DNA from: Facklamia languida CCUG 37842
GTDB taxonomy: Bacteria; Bacillota; Bacilli; Lactobacillales; Aerococcaceae
DNA: 64,000 bases
Assembly: GCF_000245795.1 (NCBI RefSeq)
Contig: NZ_JH601133.1
Location: 1,384,994-1,448,993, forward strand
Direction of reading: 5' to 3'
Shown here: piece after piece, positions 53,711 through 63,351 of the stretch
Numbering within the stretch: position 1 is the first letter of the stretch
How the letters are laid out: the number at the start of each line of letters is the position of its first letter
Position numbers and translations under genes: made by a program
Notes under the pieces: generated by a model
Databases searched by the model: none
Told to the model about the DNA's origin: nothing
Seen by the model: the letters and a program-made list of their open reading frames with translations, nothing else

Positions 53711-53743
53711 AGAAAGAGTTGACCTGCGGGTGAGCTCTTTTTT
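53711..53743 (+). terminator. Terminator after the YneF-like gene
   Basis: AAGAG and CTCTT close a stem around GACC-TGC-GGGT, followed by six T. It shares its loop core with the terminator at 18922-18950. Confidence 0.7.
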
Positions 53744-53977
53744 ATTTTACTTCGGCACGGATAATTCGCTTTAATTGATGGGGACCTTCAAAGCTAGGTT
53801 TTGCTGATCATCTGTTTTATTGTAAATTGATATTCATTTTTTGATTTTACTGAATTTATACCATTTAATGCGAAGTTATAAAGGCTGGTGATCCTTCATA
53901 TTAAACGGTTCTATTAAAATATTACATAATAAATGGTTGATTATAAGGGTCGATCACTTTATATGTCAAAATGAAAG

Positions 53978-54048
53978 AAGGCAGTTCCCTGGCTTAATCA
54001 GAGGAAGTTGGACGGCGGTCCTCTTTAATTAAGCCTGAGATCTGCCTT
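53978..54048 (+). repeat. Shortened copy C of the MITE-like repeat (71 bp)
   Basis: AAGGCAG...CTGCCTT bound a 71-bp palindromic unit. It keeps GGCTTAATCAGAGGAAGTTGGAC from the left half in slightly altered form (compare GCTTAATCATAGGGAG in copy B) and GCGGTCCTCT with TTAAGCC from the right half. The inner 100 bp of copy B are absent. The remaining gap 53744-54160 holds no gene; GGGGACCTTCAAAGC at 53784-53798 resembles the side arm of the repeat. Confidence 0.65.
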
Positions 54049-54161
54049 ATTTAAATGATCATCATGAATGAGATTGGATTAAGGGGATCGAATAATGGCC
54101 CGGATACCAAGAGCTGCCTTCTTAACTTTGACACATTCTCAATATTCTGATTGCTATTTGA

Positions 54162-54190
54162 TTGTAATGAAAATGAGCAAATGATAATAT
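54162..54190 (+). promoter_or_regulatory. Promoter of the ABC exporter genes
   Basis: TTGTAA (54162-54167), 17 bases, TAATAT (54185-54190), 40 bases before the first ABC gene. A TTGACA at 54128-54133 offers an alternative. Confidence 0.45.
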
Positions 54191-54229
54191 GAGAGTTAAA
54201 TATTATAAAGAAAAAGGAGATAGCAAATC

Positions 54230-55987
54230 ATGGATATGTTCGCCAAGCTTGGCTGGTTTTTTAAACAAGAGAAGAAGGCTTATCTCCTAGGAATTAGTAT
54301 GCTGGTCCTTATTAGTATTGTTTCAGGACTCATCCCTTTGTTCTTAGGTAGGATTATTGATGCTATGACCAATCAGACGATCGATTATCAGCAATTAATT
54401 ATTTGGGTGGTCGTATTGGTCTTTCTAGCGCTTATCACCTACGGTATGCGGTATGTTTGGCGGATGGCAATCTTTGGTTCTTCTGCTAAGTTAGAGCGCT
54501 TGCTTCGAGGCCGCCTCTTTCATCACTTCATGACTATGGACAGTTACTTTTTCCAGAAGTATCGGACAGGGGATTTGATGGCTCGAACGACGAACGACCT
54601 CAATGCGATTCGTATGGTCGCATCGGCAGGAATCTTGACCCTGGTCGACTCCTTGTCACAAGGTCTGGTGACCTTATTCATGATGCTGGTGGTCGTCGAT
54701 TGGCGCTTGTCACTGGTGTCGATTATTCCCTTACCCTTCCTGGCCCTCTTTATTAATTACATTGGAAGTAAGCTCCACTACCACTCCCATAATGCTCAAG
54801 CAGCTTTTTCGACGATGAATGATAAGGTGCAAGAGAGTGTCACTGGGATGAAGGTGATTAAGACCTTCGGTGAGGAAGCCTTAGATATTAAAGACTTTAA
54901 GAATAAGACAGACCATGTGGTGAAGATGAATCAGAAGGTCTACTTCTATGATGCGAGCTTTCGACCGGTCAGCCAACTTATCATGGGTCTAGCGACCATG
55001 ATCGGGCTCTTTTATGGTGGCTTTCTGGTGGTGGATGGTCAGATTACGATTGGGCTATTAGTGGCCTTCATCTCCTATATTACCCGGTTGACCTGGCCGA
55101 TGATCGCGGTAGGGCGGTTATTTAACATCTTAAATCGTGGTGCGGCTTCCTATGAGCGAATTGAAGAGATTCTGAAGGAGAAAAGTCATATCCAAGAAAG
55201 TGACCAGGCGATTCAAACGCCCATCCAAGGTCCCCTTCATTATCATATCGAGGCCTTTAGCTATCAGCCAGGCCAACCAGCGGACCTTGAAGGCATTGAC
55301 TTTACGCTGAAGCCACAAGAAACCCTGGGGATTGTTGGTAAGACAGGGTCGGGTAAGACGACACTCTTCAAGCTCTTAATGCGTGAATACGACCATTATC
55401 GAGGATCCATTCGTTATAATGGACAGGACATGCAGGACTTTGCCTTGGATGCCTTATTACCTCAGATTGGCTATGTCCCCCAAGACAACTTCCTATTCTC
55501 CACCACCATCCTCGAAAATATCCGGTTTGCGCGGCCTGACGCCAGCATGGCTGAAGTTGAAGCGGTGGCGAAGTTAGCGGCCATTCATGATGATATTCTC
55601 GATTTTCCAGAAGGTTATGAGACCCTGGTTGGCGAACGGGGGGTCTCTCTTTCAGGTGGGCAGAAACAGCGGATTGCGATTGCTAGGGCCCTCTTGCTGG
55701 ATCCGACGGTATTGATCATGGACGATTCCCTTTCTGCCGTGGATGCCAAGACGGAAGAGGCCATCCTCCAATCGGTTAAGGGGGATGACTCTCAGCGGAT
55801 GACCCTGATAGCAACCCACCGTCTATCGAGTGTCATGCACGCCGATGAGATCCTGGTCCTGGATGAAGGGCGAATTGTTGAACGGGGGAATCATGATCAA
55901 TTAATTAGCCAAGGCGGCTGGTATGCTGAAATGTATGCCCAACAAGAATTAGCCATGATGGAAGAGGGTGAAGCCAATGGCCAATAA
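54230..55987 (+). CDS. ABC exporter half-transporter, subunit 1 (degenerate Walker B)
   Basis: A 585-residue ABC exporter half with six membrane helices (about 1-310) and a nucleotide-binding domain: Walker A GKTGSGKTT, Q-loop YVPQDN, signature LSGGQKQR, and Walker B VLIMDDS, where Asp replaces the catalytic Glu. This is the pattern of the non-catalytic partner in heterodimeric exporters (BmrC/D, LmrC/D, YheI/H). It starts at ATG 54230 behind AAAAAGGAG and overlaps its partner by 11 bases. Substrate, perhaps drugs or lipids, is unknown. Confidence 0.9.
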   Translation: MDMFAKLGWFFKQEKKAYLLGISMLVLISIVSGLIPLFLGRIIDAMTNQTIDYQQLIIWVVVLVFLALITYGMRYVWRMAIFGSSAKLERLLRGRLFHHFMTMDSYFFQKYRTGDLMARTTNDLNAIRMVASAGILTLVDSLSQGLVTLFMMLVVVDWRLSLVSIIPLPFLALFINYIGSKLHYHSHNAQAAFSTMNDKVQESVTGMKVIKTFGEEALDIKDFKNKTDHVVKMNQKVYFYDASFRPVSQLIMGLATMIGLFYGGFLVVDGQITIGLLVAFISYITRLTWPMIAVGRLFNILNRGAASYERIEEILKEKSHIQESDQAIQTPIQGPLHYHIEAFSYQPGQPADLEGIDFTLKPQETLGIVGKTGSGKTTLFKLLMREYDHYRGSIRYNGQDMQDFALDALLPQIGYVPQDNFLFSTTILENIRFARPDASMAEVEAVAKLAAIHDDILDFPEGYETLVGERGVSLSGGQKQRIAIARALLLDPTVLIMDDSLSAVDAKTEEAILQSVKGDDSQRMTLIATHRLSSVMHADEILVLDEGRIVERGNHDQLISQGGWYAEMYAQQELAMMEEGEANGQ

Positions 55988-57767
55988 AGAGTATCAATCA
56001 GCCTGGACCAAGAAAATGACGATTGGCGAACAGGTCCAAATTACCAAGCGGATCTTTGCCTTTGCTGGTCATTATTGGCGCCGGTTTTTCTGGGCGGTCT
56101 TGTGTGCGGGACTCTCGATTGTTGTGTCGGTTATTATGCCAAGAATTGTTCAAGGATTTATTGACCAATACCTGGCAACGAATCAAATGAGCCTTCGAAT
56201 TGGCCTAATCTTTGTGGCCATTTATGGGACCTTCTTACTCGGACAAATCATCTTCAACTACTTGTCTTCTTACCTGTTTGATATGGCATCAGAGAAGACC
56301 GTTGAACTGATTCGCAATACAATTTTCACTAAGATTAACCAGCTGGGTATGCGGTTCTTTGATCAAACACCAGGTGGGTCAATTGTCTCGCGTGTGACCA
56401 ATGATACTGAAACCCTCAAGGAATTCTGGCGGGTTTTCTATGCCCTCTTTGAGGGGATCGTGACGATTATTTCGGTCTTCATTGGGATGTACCTCCTAAA
56501 CAGCTATATGGCCTTGATTTTCCTCCTGTTCATTCCAATCATGGCGGGCTTAGTCTGGTTCTATCAGTCCTATTCCTCCATGGTCTATCGGAAGATGCGG
56601 GAGAACCTCAGTCGGTTGAATACGAAGATTAACGAATCGGTTATGGGGGTATCGACCATTCAGAATTTCCGGCAAGAAGAACGGGTTTACCGGGAATTTG
56701 AAGAGCAGAACGACCGACATTTCAATAATCGTCGCACCATGGTTCAGATGAACTCTTTACTCTTGATGCCGATTATCAGTCTTTTAGAAGGCTTAGCTTT
56801 GGCCTTGGTTGTCTTCATACTGGGGCGGCAGTATTTCTCAGGTGTTGTAGAGGTCGGTGTGATTTATGCCTTTACCCAATATTCAACCCAATTCTTCCGA
56901 CCTATGGGAATGATGATGGACTCCCTGAGTCTGCTGCAAGATGGGGTAGTGTCTTCTTCCCGGATCTTAGGTTACCTAGATAACCAGGAATTTGTGCCCC
57001 AGCAGTTGAACAATCCAGAGGCTGTGATTACGGAGGGCCTTATTGAATTTGATCAATTAAGTTTCTCTTATGATGGCGACCATCAAGTCTTAGACCAAGT
57101 TTCCTTTAGAGTGAATCCAGGCGAGACCGTCGCGATTGTGGGCCATACGGGATCAGGTAAGTCTTCCATTATCAATGTCTTAATGCGATTTTATGAGTAC
57201 CAGTCAGGTGACGTGCGAATCGATGGGCATTCGATCCGGGACTTCTCCTATGAGGAATTACGAAGTAAGATGGGGCTCGTCCTCCAGGATTCCTTTATCT
57301 TTTATGGCGATGTCGCCCGTAATATTCGCCTATTGGACGCCAGTATTGGCGACAAAACGATTAAGGAAGCGGCTCAATTTGTTCATGCGGATACCTTCAT
57401 TGACCAACATCCTAGTGGCTATGACCGAGTTGTGATCGAGCGGGGAGCCGCCTATTCAACCGGTCAGAAGCAATTGCTCTCCTTTGCCCGAACCATGGCC
57501 CGTAAACCTCGTATTCTTATCTTGGATGAAGCCACGGCCAATATTGATACTGAGACAGAGCATTATATTCAAGACTCCCTGAACAAGATGCGGCAGGGGC
57601 GGACCACGATTGCGATTGCCCACCGTCTCTCAACGATTAAGGATGCCCACCAGATTATTGTGCTGGATAAGGGCAAGATTATTGAAGCGGGGACCCATGA
57701 TGAATTGATTGCCAAGGGCGGTACATACTTCCAGATGTACGAGTTACAATCTATGGAAAAAGCCTAA
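55977..57767 (+). CDS. ABC exporter half-transporter, subunit 2 (variant signature)
   Basis: A 596-residue ABC exporter half. Six membrane helices precede a nucleotide-binding domain with Walker A GHTGSGKSS and Walker B ILILDEATANID that keeps the catalytic Glu, while its signature reads YSTGQKQ rather than LSGGQ. With subunit 1 this gives one full ATP site and one degenerate site. ATG 55977 overlaps the end of the first gene; a GTG at 55968 lies in the ribosome site. A terminator follows. Confidence 0.9.
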   Translation: MANKEYQSAWTKKMTIGEQVQITKRIFAFAGHYWRRFFWAVLCAGLSIVVSVIMPRIVQGFIDQYLATNQMSLRIGLIFVAIYGTFLLGQIIFNYLSSYLFDMASEKTVELIRNTIFTKINQLGMRFFDQTPGGSIVSRVTNDTETLKEFWRVFYALFEGIVTIISVFIGMYLLNSYMALIFLLFIPIMAGLVWFYQSYSSMVYRKMRENLSRLNTKINESVMGVSTIQNFRQEERVYREFEEQNDRHFNNRRTMVQMNSLLLMPIISLLEGLALALVVFILGRQYFSGVVEVGVIYAFTQYSTQFFRPMGMMMDSLSLLQDGVVSSSRILGYLDNQEFVPQQLNNPEAVITEGLIEFDQLSFSYDGDHQVLDQVSFRVNPGETVAIVGHTGSGKSSIINVLMRFYEYQSGDVRIDGHSIRDFSYEELRSKMGLVLQDSFIFYGDVARNIRLLDASIGDKTIKEAAQFVHADTFIDQHPSGYDRVVIERGAAYSTGQKQLLSFARTMARKPRILILDEATANIDTETEHYIQDSLNKMRQGRTTIAIAHRLSTIKDAHQIIVLDKGKIIEAGTHDELIAKGGTYFQMYELQSMEKA

Positions 57768-57771
57768 AAAA

Positions 57772-57806
57772 TAACCCAGCTGATGGAAAGTTTCAGCTGG
57801 GTTTTC
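57772..57806. terminator. Bidirectional terminator, ABC exporter and plsC
   Basis: AACCCAGCTGA (57773-57783) and TCAGCTGGGTT form a perfect 11-bp stem with a 9-base loop and A/T runs on either side, between convergent genes. Confidence 0.9.
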
Positions 57807-57833
57807 TAATCGAATTGATTTGTTTCTCTGGAC

Positions 57834-58475
57834 TTAATCTTTGGCTTGTTTTCGTGCTGGGGGATCATAGCGATAGGTGGGGTCGAGCGCTTGGTCTAGC
57901 TGGTCAAAGGCCTGCTGGATGGCTTGATCAATTTCTTGTAAGTGGGCCTTATCATAGTCCCGACTTGGATCATAGGCAATTGGTTGGCCGATCATGATCT
58001 TGGCCTTTTGCCGCTTTAAGAATCCGCCCAGGGTTAAAGGGGGCTGAATGGCGATCGGCACGATCGCCTTCTTGGCTAAGCGTTGAATATAGGCCGTCCC
58101 TCCTTTGACTTGTGTCGAATAGCGGGAGCCTGAGGGAAAGATGCCCAAGTTGAGTTGGTTCTGGGTCAATTGTTTGACTGCAAACTTAATGATCTTGGGT
58201 GATGGCTTATCACGGTTAACTGGAAAGACATGGCCTTTACGTAAAAGGTTGGCTAACCATTTCCATTTGAAGATGGAGTCCTTGGCCATAAAGGAGATGG
58301 GGCGCGGACTCAATTCAATGGCGAGATAGAAGGGGTCAAAAGCTGACCGATGCGTGGCGGCAAAGATCACCGTCTCGTCACTGGGTAAGTTGTCTAATCC
58401 GTGAACCTCTGGTTTACCATTGAATAGATAGAAGAAAAAGCGACAGAGTCCCACCATGAAGTGATAAAAAGTCAT
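57834..58475 (-). CDS. plsC: 1-acyl-glycerol-3-phosphate acyltransferase (PlsC family)
   Basis: A 213-residue membrane-associated acyltransferase that makes phosphatidic acid from lysophosphatidic acid. The catalytic motif is ATHRSAFDPF (H-X4-D). The glycerol phosphate-binding block usually reads FPEGTR and here reads FPSGSR. A hydrophobic N-terminus is seen. ATG 58475 follows AAAAGGAG. It is convergent with the ABC exporter genes and divergent from the cyclase gene. Confidence 0.85.
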   Translation of the reverse strand: MTFYHFMVGLCRFFFYLFNGKPEVHGLDNLPSDETVIFAATHRSAFDPFYLAIELSPRPISFMAKDSIFKWKWLANLLRKGHVFPVNRDKPSPKIIKFAVKQLTQNQLNLGIFPSGSRYSTQVKGGTAYIQRLAKKAIVPIAIQPPLTLGGFLKRQKAKIMIGQPIAYDPSRDYDKAHLQEIDQAIQQAFDQLDQALDPTYRYDPPARKQAKD

Positions 58476-58582
58476 TGTCTACTCCTTTTCATGCAAATAA
58501 TAGTCTTATTTTACCAATATTTAAGCTAGATTCAAGCCAAAGTTCGTGATAGAGTTTAATTACTAAGTAAAGGAGATCATTT

Positions 58583-59374
58583 ATGCAAGCTTTAATAATG
58601 CTGGTCATGACCCTGTTAACCATCAGCCCTCAACCCCACCTGGCTCAACACATCCCAGCAGCGAATCAGGGAAGAGTGGATCTAATAAGAGTAATTCCGA
58701 TCCAAGATCCCTTCTTTATCCAAGGGCTGGAACTTAGCCAGGATGGCGATCTTTATCTGGGAACTGGCCATTATGGCGAATCGCAAGTTGGGACCTTTGA
58801 CTTCCAAGCAGGGCAATTCATCCCTATGCAAGACCTGCCCGAGGCTTATTTTGGAGAGGGAATTTCTATTCGGGAAGATGCCCTTTGGCAGTTAACCTGG
58901 AAGGAAGGAATCGTATTGAAGCGGTCCTTGACAGATCTTGGTCGAGTCGACCAATTTGAATACTCAGGCGAGGGTTGGGGTTTGGCCTATGATCCTGACC
59001 GGGATCTTTTCTGGATGAGTGATGGTAGCAGTTCTTTGTACCAGCAAGATCCAGAAGCTTTTACCCGCTTGAATGACCTCCAAGTGACTTGGCAAGGACG
59101 ACCTGTGACCCAACTGAACGAGTTGGAATATGCCAACCAAGCGCTCTATGCCAATATTTGGTATGATCATCATATTATTAAGATCGATCCAGAGACGGGT
59201 CAAGTCCAGCTGATTTATGACCTCGATCCGATTTTGCAAGACATCCCCATTACTCCGGCTCAAGCCCAGGAGATGGATGCCCTCAACGGCATCGCCCATA
59301 TTGAAGCAGACCGGTTCTATCTAACAGGCAAGAATTTTCCCTTTCTATTAGAAGTGCATCTTCGTGACAATTAA
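58583..59374 (+). CDS. Exported glutaminyl-peptide cyclotransferase
   Basis: A 263-residue protein of the plant-type/bacterial glutamine cyclotransferase family, a five-bladed beta propeller that turns N-terminal Gln into pyroglutamate. Seen are FIQGLEL, GTGHYGESQVGTFD, YFGEGISI, QLTWKEG, YSGEGWGLAYD, MSDGSSSLY, LNELEY and LNGIAH, which together follow the family order. Residues 1-21 look like a signal peptide or anchor, though with no basic N-terminus. ATG 58583 follows AAAGGAG. It precedes tgt by 19 bases. Confidence 0.87.
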   Translation: MQALIMLVMTLLTISPQPHLAQHIPAANQGRVDLIRVIPIQDPFFIQGLELSQDGDLYLGTGHYGESQVGTFDFQAGQFIPMQDLPEAYFGEGISIREDALWQLTWKEGIVLKRSLTDLGRVDQFEYSGEGWGLAYDPDRDLFWMSDGSSSLYQQDPEAFTRLNDLQVTWQGRPVTQLNELEYANQALYANIWYDHHIIKIDPETGQVQLIYDLDPILQDIPITPAQAQEMDALNGIAHIEADRFYLTGKNFPFLLEVHLRDN

Positions 59375-59381
59375 AGAATAA

Positions 59382-60533
<1,152 letters not shown>

Positions 60534-60589
60534 GCCAATGCGAGGCAAAATATGACTATCATTGCGACACGAGTACCGTCTAGCCACTT

Positions 60590-60667
60590 CCTAGTGGATC
60601 GAGCCCGGAAAGCAACATTTTGGAGGGCGGTCTCCTTGAATTAAGCATCGGGGCCGCCTTCTTTTTT
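60590..60667 (+). repeat. Half copy D of the MITE-like repeat, forming the tgt terminator
   Basis: CTAGTGGATCGAGCCCGG to GGGCGGTCTCC, then TTAAGCATCGGGGCCGCCTT, follow the right half of copy B closely. AGGGCGG pairs with CCGCCTT, followed by CTTTTTT, so this piece would terminate tgt transcripts. The left half is missing and replaced by unrelated sequence from about 60540. The rest of the gap up to 60770 shows nothing else. Confidence 0.7.
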
Positions 60668-60777
60668 ATGGGATTAAAGGAGGTTCTTTTATGACCAAGT
60701 CCCTTCAATCTATTTTACCTCCTTAATCCTTTTTGTTTTCGATTGATACAAAATACAAGAGAATAATGAGAAATTGA

Positions 60778-60806
60778 TTGGCAGAGATCGTCAAAATTGA
60801 TATACT
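60778..60806 (+). promoter_or_regulatory. Promoter of yajC
   Basis: TTGGCA (60778-60783), 17 bases, TATACT (60801-60806), about 33 bases before the start codon. Confidence 0.6.
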
Positions 60807-60839
60807 AAAAAGGTAAATGTATAGGAGGAATTGATAAGA

Positions 60840-61211
60840 ATGAATAATCCGATTGTTGCTTTGTTACCCATGCTGGTCATGTTTGTCCTCTTCTATTTCA
60901 TGCTCATTCGCCCTCAAAAGAAGGCAACGGAACAGAAGAAATTAATGCTTGAGAACATCCAAAAAGGTGACGGGGTGGTTACCATCGGCGGTCTCCATGG
61001 GATCGTGGATGAAGTGGATCACGAGAACCGTTTGGTTGTGTTGGATTGTGAAGGGATTTTCTTAACTTATGAATTGAATGCCATTGCGAATGTTAAGCAG
61101 TCTGCTGGTAAGGCGAGTACAGAGGTTGAGGATTTGACACCTGAAGAGCCGGTTGAAGAATATGAAGACATTCAGCCAAGCGAAGAGGAACTTGAATCGT
61201 CTGAAGCTTAA
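60840..61211 (+). CDS. yajC: Preprotein translocase subunit YajC
   Basis: A 123-residue single-pass membrane protein that associates with SecDF. The N-terminal helix (about 5-24) is followed by the IRPQKKATEQKKLM motif and the conserved GDGVVTIGGLHGIVDEV segment. The last 30 residues are very acidic (EEPVEEYEDIQPSEEE). ATG 60840 lies 11 bases after AGGAGG; an in-frame TTG at 60831 is too close to it. tgt-yajC order is typical. Confidence 0.94.
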   Translation: MNNPIVALLPMLVMFVLFYFMLIRPQKKATEQKKLMLENIQKGDGVVTIGGLHGIVDEVDHENRLVVLDCEGIFLTYELNAIANVKQSAGKASTEVEDLTPEEPVEEYEDIQPSEEELESSEA

Positions 61212-61226
61212 TCTGACCAATGACTT

Positions 61227-61255
61227 GGACCTCAGCATCAGCTGGGGTCCTTTTC
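61227..61255 (+). terminator. Terminator of yajC
   Basis: GGACCTCAGC-ATCA-GCTGGGGTCC, followed by TTTTCT, 15 bases after yajC. Confidence 0.82.
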
Positions 61256-61317
61256 TATCGGACCAATCTCTAAAGGTCCAAGTTCGAGCCTTCACTGACT
61301 GATAAGGAGGGGTAGGT

Positions 61318-62436
61318 ATGCAATTTGGTTTATTAACCTTTGAGGATCCGAAACCGGATACGAGTCGCAAGATTCTTCATGTGGATATGGATGCTTTTTA
61401 TGCCAGTATTGAGATGCGGGACCACCCCGAATGGGCCAACCAACCACTGGTGATCGCTCGTCATCCGCATGAGACGGGAGGGCGGGGGATTGTCGCAACT
61501 TGTAATTATAAGGCGCGTGAATATGGGATTCATTCCGCCATGCCCGCCCTGCAAGCCTACCAGCTCTGCCCGCATGCTATCTTTGTCAAGGGCAATATGG
61601 CCTATTACCGGCAGGTGTCGCAAGAGATTCACCAGATCTTTAAGCGGTATACTGACCTGATCGAGCCTTTGTCACTGGATGAAGCTTATTTGGATGTCAC
61701 CCAGAATAAGGTCAAGGAACCCTCTGCTCTAAAACTGGCTCAACAGATTCAGACCGCTATCAAGCAGGAGACGCAATTAACCGCTTCGGTCGGTGTGTCT
61801 TATAATAAATTTATCGCTAAGATTGCATCAGACTTTCATAAACCCAATGGCATCACCTTGGTGACGCCCCAGGAAAGTCAGGCCTTCCTGCTTCAGTTGC
61901 CTCTTAAGGACTTTCATGGAGTCGGTAAGAAGACCCTGGCTCAATTTGAAGCAATGGGAGTTCGAAATGGCCAGGACCTCTACCAGCTTTCTTATGAGGA
62001 CTTGGTGACTCATTTTGGCAAGATGGGGCATTCCCTTTATTATAAGGTGCGTGGTGTTTATTCTTCCCCTGTCAAACCCTATCGCGATCGCAAGTCGATT
62101 GGTGTCGAGCGAACCTTTCACTCTTTCTTAACTCAAGAAGAAGAGGTCTTCAATCAGCTACAAGCTTTATCAGGAGAAATCCACCGGCGACTAAAGGCTA
62201 AAGACTTGCTTTGCCAGAGGGTTACTCTTAAAATAAGATATGATGATTTTCAAACGCTCACGCGTCAAGCTTCTCTTGCGGAAGTGACCAATCAAAAGAG
62301 TCAGATTCTCGATCGAGCGCTTGACTTATGGGAAGCGCATGGCCGCTTAGACCAAACAATCCGCCTATTAGGGGTCAGTGTTTCAGATTTGGTTGATGCG
62401 AGGCGTCATTCCCTGACAATAAAATTAATTGATTAG
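61318..62436 (+). CDS. dinB: DNA polymerase IV
   Basis: A 372-residue Y-family translesion polymerase. The catalytic carboxylates are in HVDMDAFYASIE (near 19-30) and SLDEAYLD (near 119). The thumb motif GVGKKT and a little-finger domain that includes GVERTF follow. There is no clear beta-clamp motif that I can name. ATG 61318 follows AAGGAGGGG. No LexA box is seen upstream. Confidence 0.95.
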   Translation: MQFGLLTFEDPKPDTSRKILHVDMDAFYASIEMRDHPEWANQPLVIARHPHETGGRGIVATCNYKAREYGIHSAMPALQAYQLCPHAIFVKGNMAYYRQVSQEIHQIFKRYTDLIEPLSLDEAYLDVTQNKVKEPSALKLAQQIQTAIKQETQLTASVGVSYNKFIAKIASDFHKPNGITLVTPQESQAFLLQLPLKDFHGVGKKTLAQFEAMGVRNGQDLYQLSYEDLVTHFGKMGHSLYYKVRGVYSSPVKPYRDRKSIGVERTFHSFLTQEEEVFNQLQALSGEIHRRLKAKDLLCQRVTLKIRYDDFQTLTRQASLAEVTNQKSQILDRALDLWEAHGRLDQTIRLLGVSVSDLVDARRHSLTIKLID

Positions 62437-62452
62437 TTAAAGGAGACATACC

Positions 62453-63268
62453 TTGGAATGGTTTTTAACACTTAATCCGATTTATCAAGCTGGGCTGGCA
62501 GGTTTATTTACCTGGGCATGTACCGCCTTGGGCGCGGCTTCAGTCTTTTTCGTCAAAGAAGTGAATCAACGTTTTTTAGCCATCATGCAGGGCTTTGCGG
62601 GGGGCGTCATGGTGGCTGCTTCCTTCTGGTCTTTATTAGAACCGGCCTTAAACCAAGCTGAATTGAACCGACCAGACTTTCCAGCCTGGATTCCAGCTGC
62701 GGTCGGCTTTATGGTCGGGGGCATTTTCTTGCGGATAATCGACAAGCTCGTTCCTCACTTGCATTATGCAGGGGACCACGGGGATACAGACCCTTCTAAG
62801 ACCCATCTTACCCGAACCTGGATGCTCTTCCTGGCGGTGACGATCCATAATATTCCGGAAGGGATGGCCATGGGTGTCGCATTTGCTGCGGTCACATCGG
62901 GGATAGAAGGGGCTACATTGGCTTCAGCTATCTCCTTAGTGATTGGGATTGGGATTCAGAATATACCAGAAGGTTCTGCCTTATCCTTGCCCCTGATGTC
63001 AGAAGGAAAGGGCGAGCGCCGGGCCTTCCACTTGGGTCAAATGTCCGCCCTGGTTGAACCAATCGGGGCCATGATTGGGGCGGCTGCTGTACTGGTCATG
63101 CAATTTTTATTACCCTATGCCTTGTCTTTTGCAGCGGGTGCTATGATCTTCGTGGTGGTGGAAGAATTAATTCCCGAGTCCCAGACTTCAGGTAATACAG
63201 ACCATGCGACCATGAGTTTTATGGTGGGGTTTGTGATCATGATGATCTTGGACGTTGCCTTAGGATAG
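62453..63268 (+). CDS. ZIP-family metal transporter
   Basis: A 271-residue membrane protein with about eight helices. The metal-binding helix motifs HNIPEGMAMG and QNIPEGSALS are those of ZIP transporters (ZupT/GufA type), which import zinc, iron or manganese. A His-rich loop (HLHYAGDHGDTD) lies between helices 3 and 4. It starts at TTG 62453 behind AAAGGAGA, because the near ATG is out of frame. It follows dinB by 16 bases but shares no evident function with it. Confidence 0.9.
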   Translation: MEWFLTLNPIYQAGLAGLFTWACTALGAASVFFVKEVNQRFLAIMQGFAGGVMVAASFWSLLEPALNQAELNRPDFPAWIPAAVGFMVGGIFLRIIDKLVPHLHYAGDHGDTDPSKTHLTRTWMLFLAVTIHNIPEGMAMGVAFAAVTSGIEGATLASAISLVIGIGIQNIPEGSALSLPLMSEGKGERRAFHLGQMSALVEPIGAMIGAAAVLVMQFLLPYALSFAAGAMIFVVVEELIPESQTSGNTDHATMSFMVGFVIMMILDVALG

Positions 63269-63287
63269 GGGATTTTGACAGTTGATT

Positions 63288-63337
63288 GAGTAAGCGACTG
63301 AGGGGCAGCTCATATGAGCCCTTTAGTCGCTCATTTT
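63288..63337 (+). terminator. Terminator after the ZIP gene
   Basis: AAGCGACT and AGTCGCT, with inner GGGGC/GCCC and a small hairpin GCTCATATGAGC, form a long stem followed by CATTTTAT. Confidence 0.7.
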
Positions 63338-63351
63338 ATAGGGGGACTAGC

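Noticed and set aside
61260-61317. LexA box before dinB
   Set aside because: Only a single GTTCG half-site is seen (AAGTTCGAG), with no matching CGAAC at the right distance.
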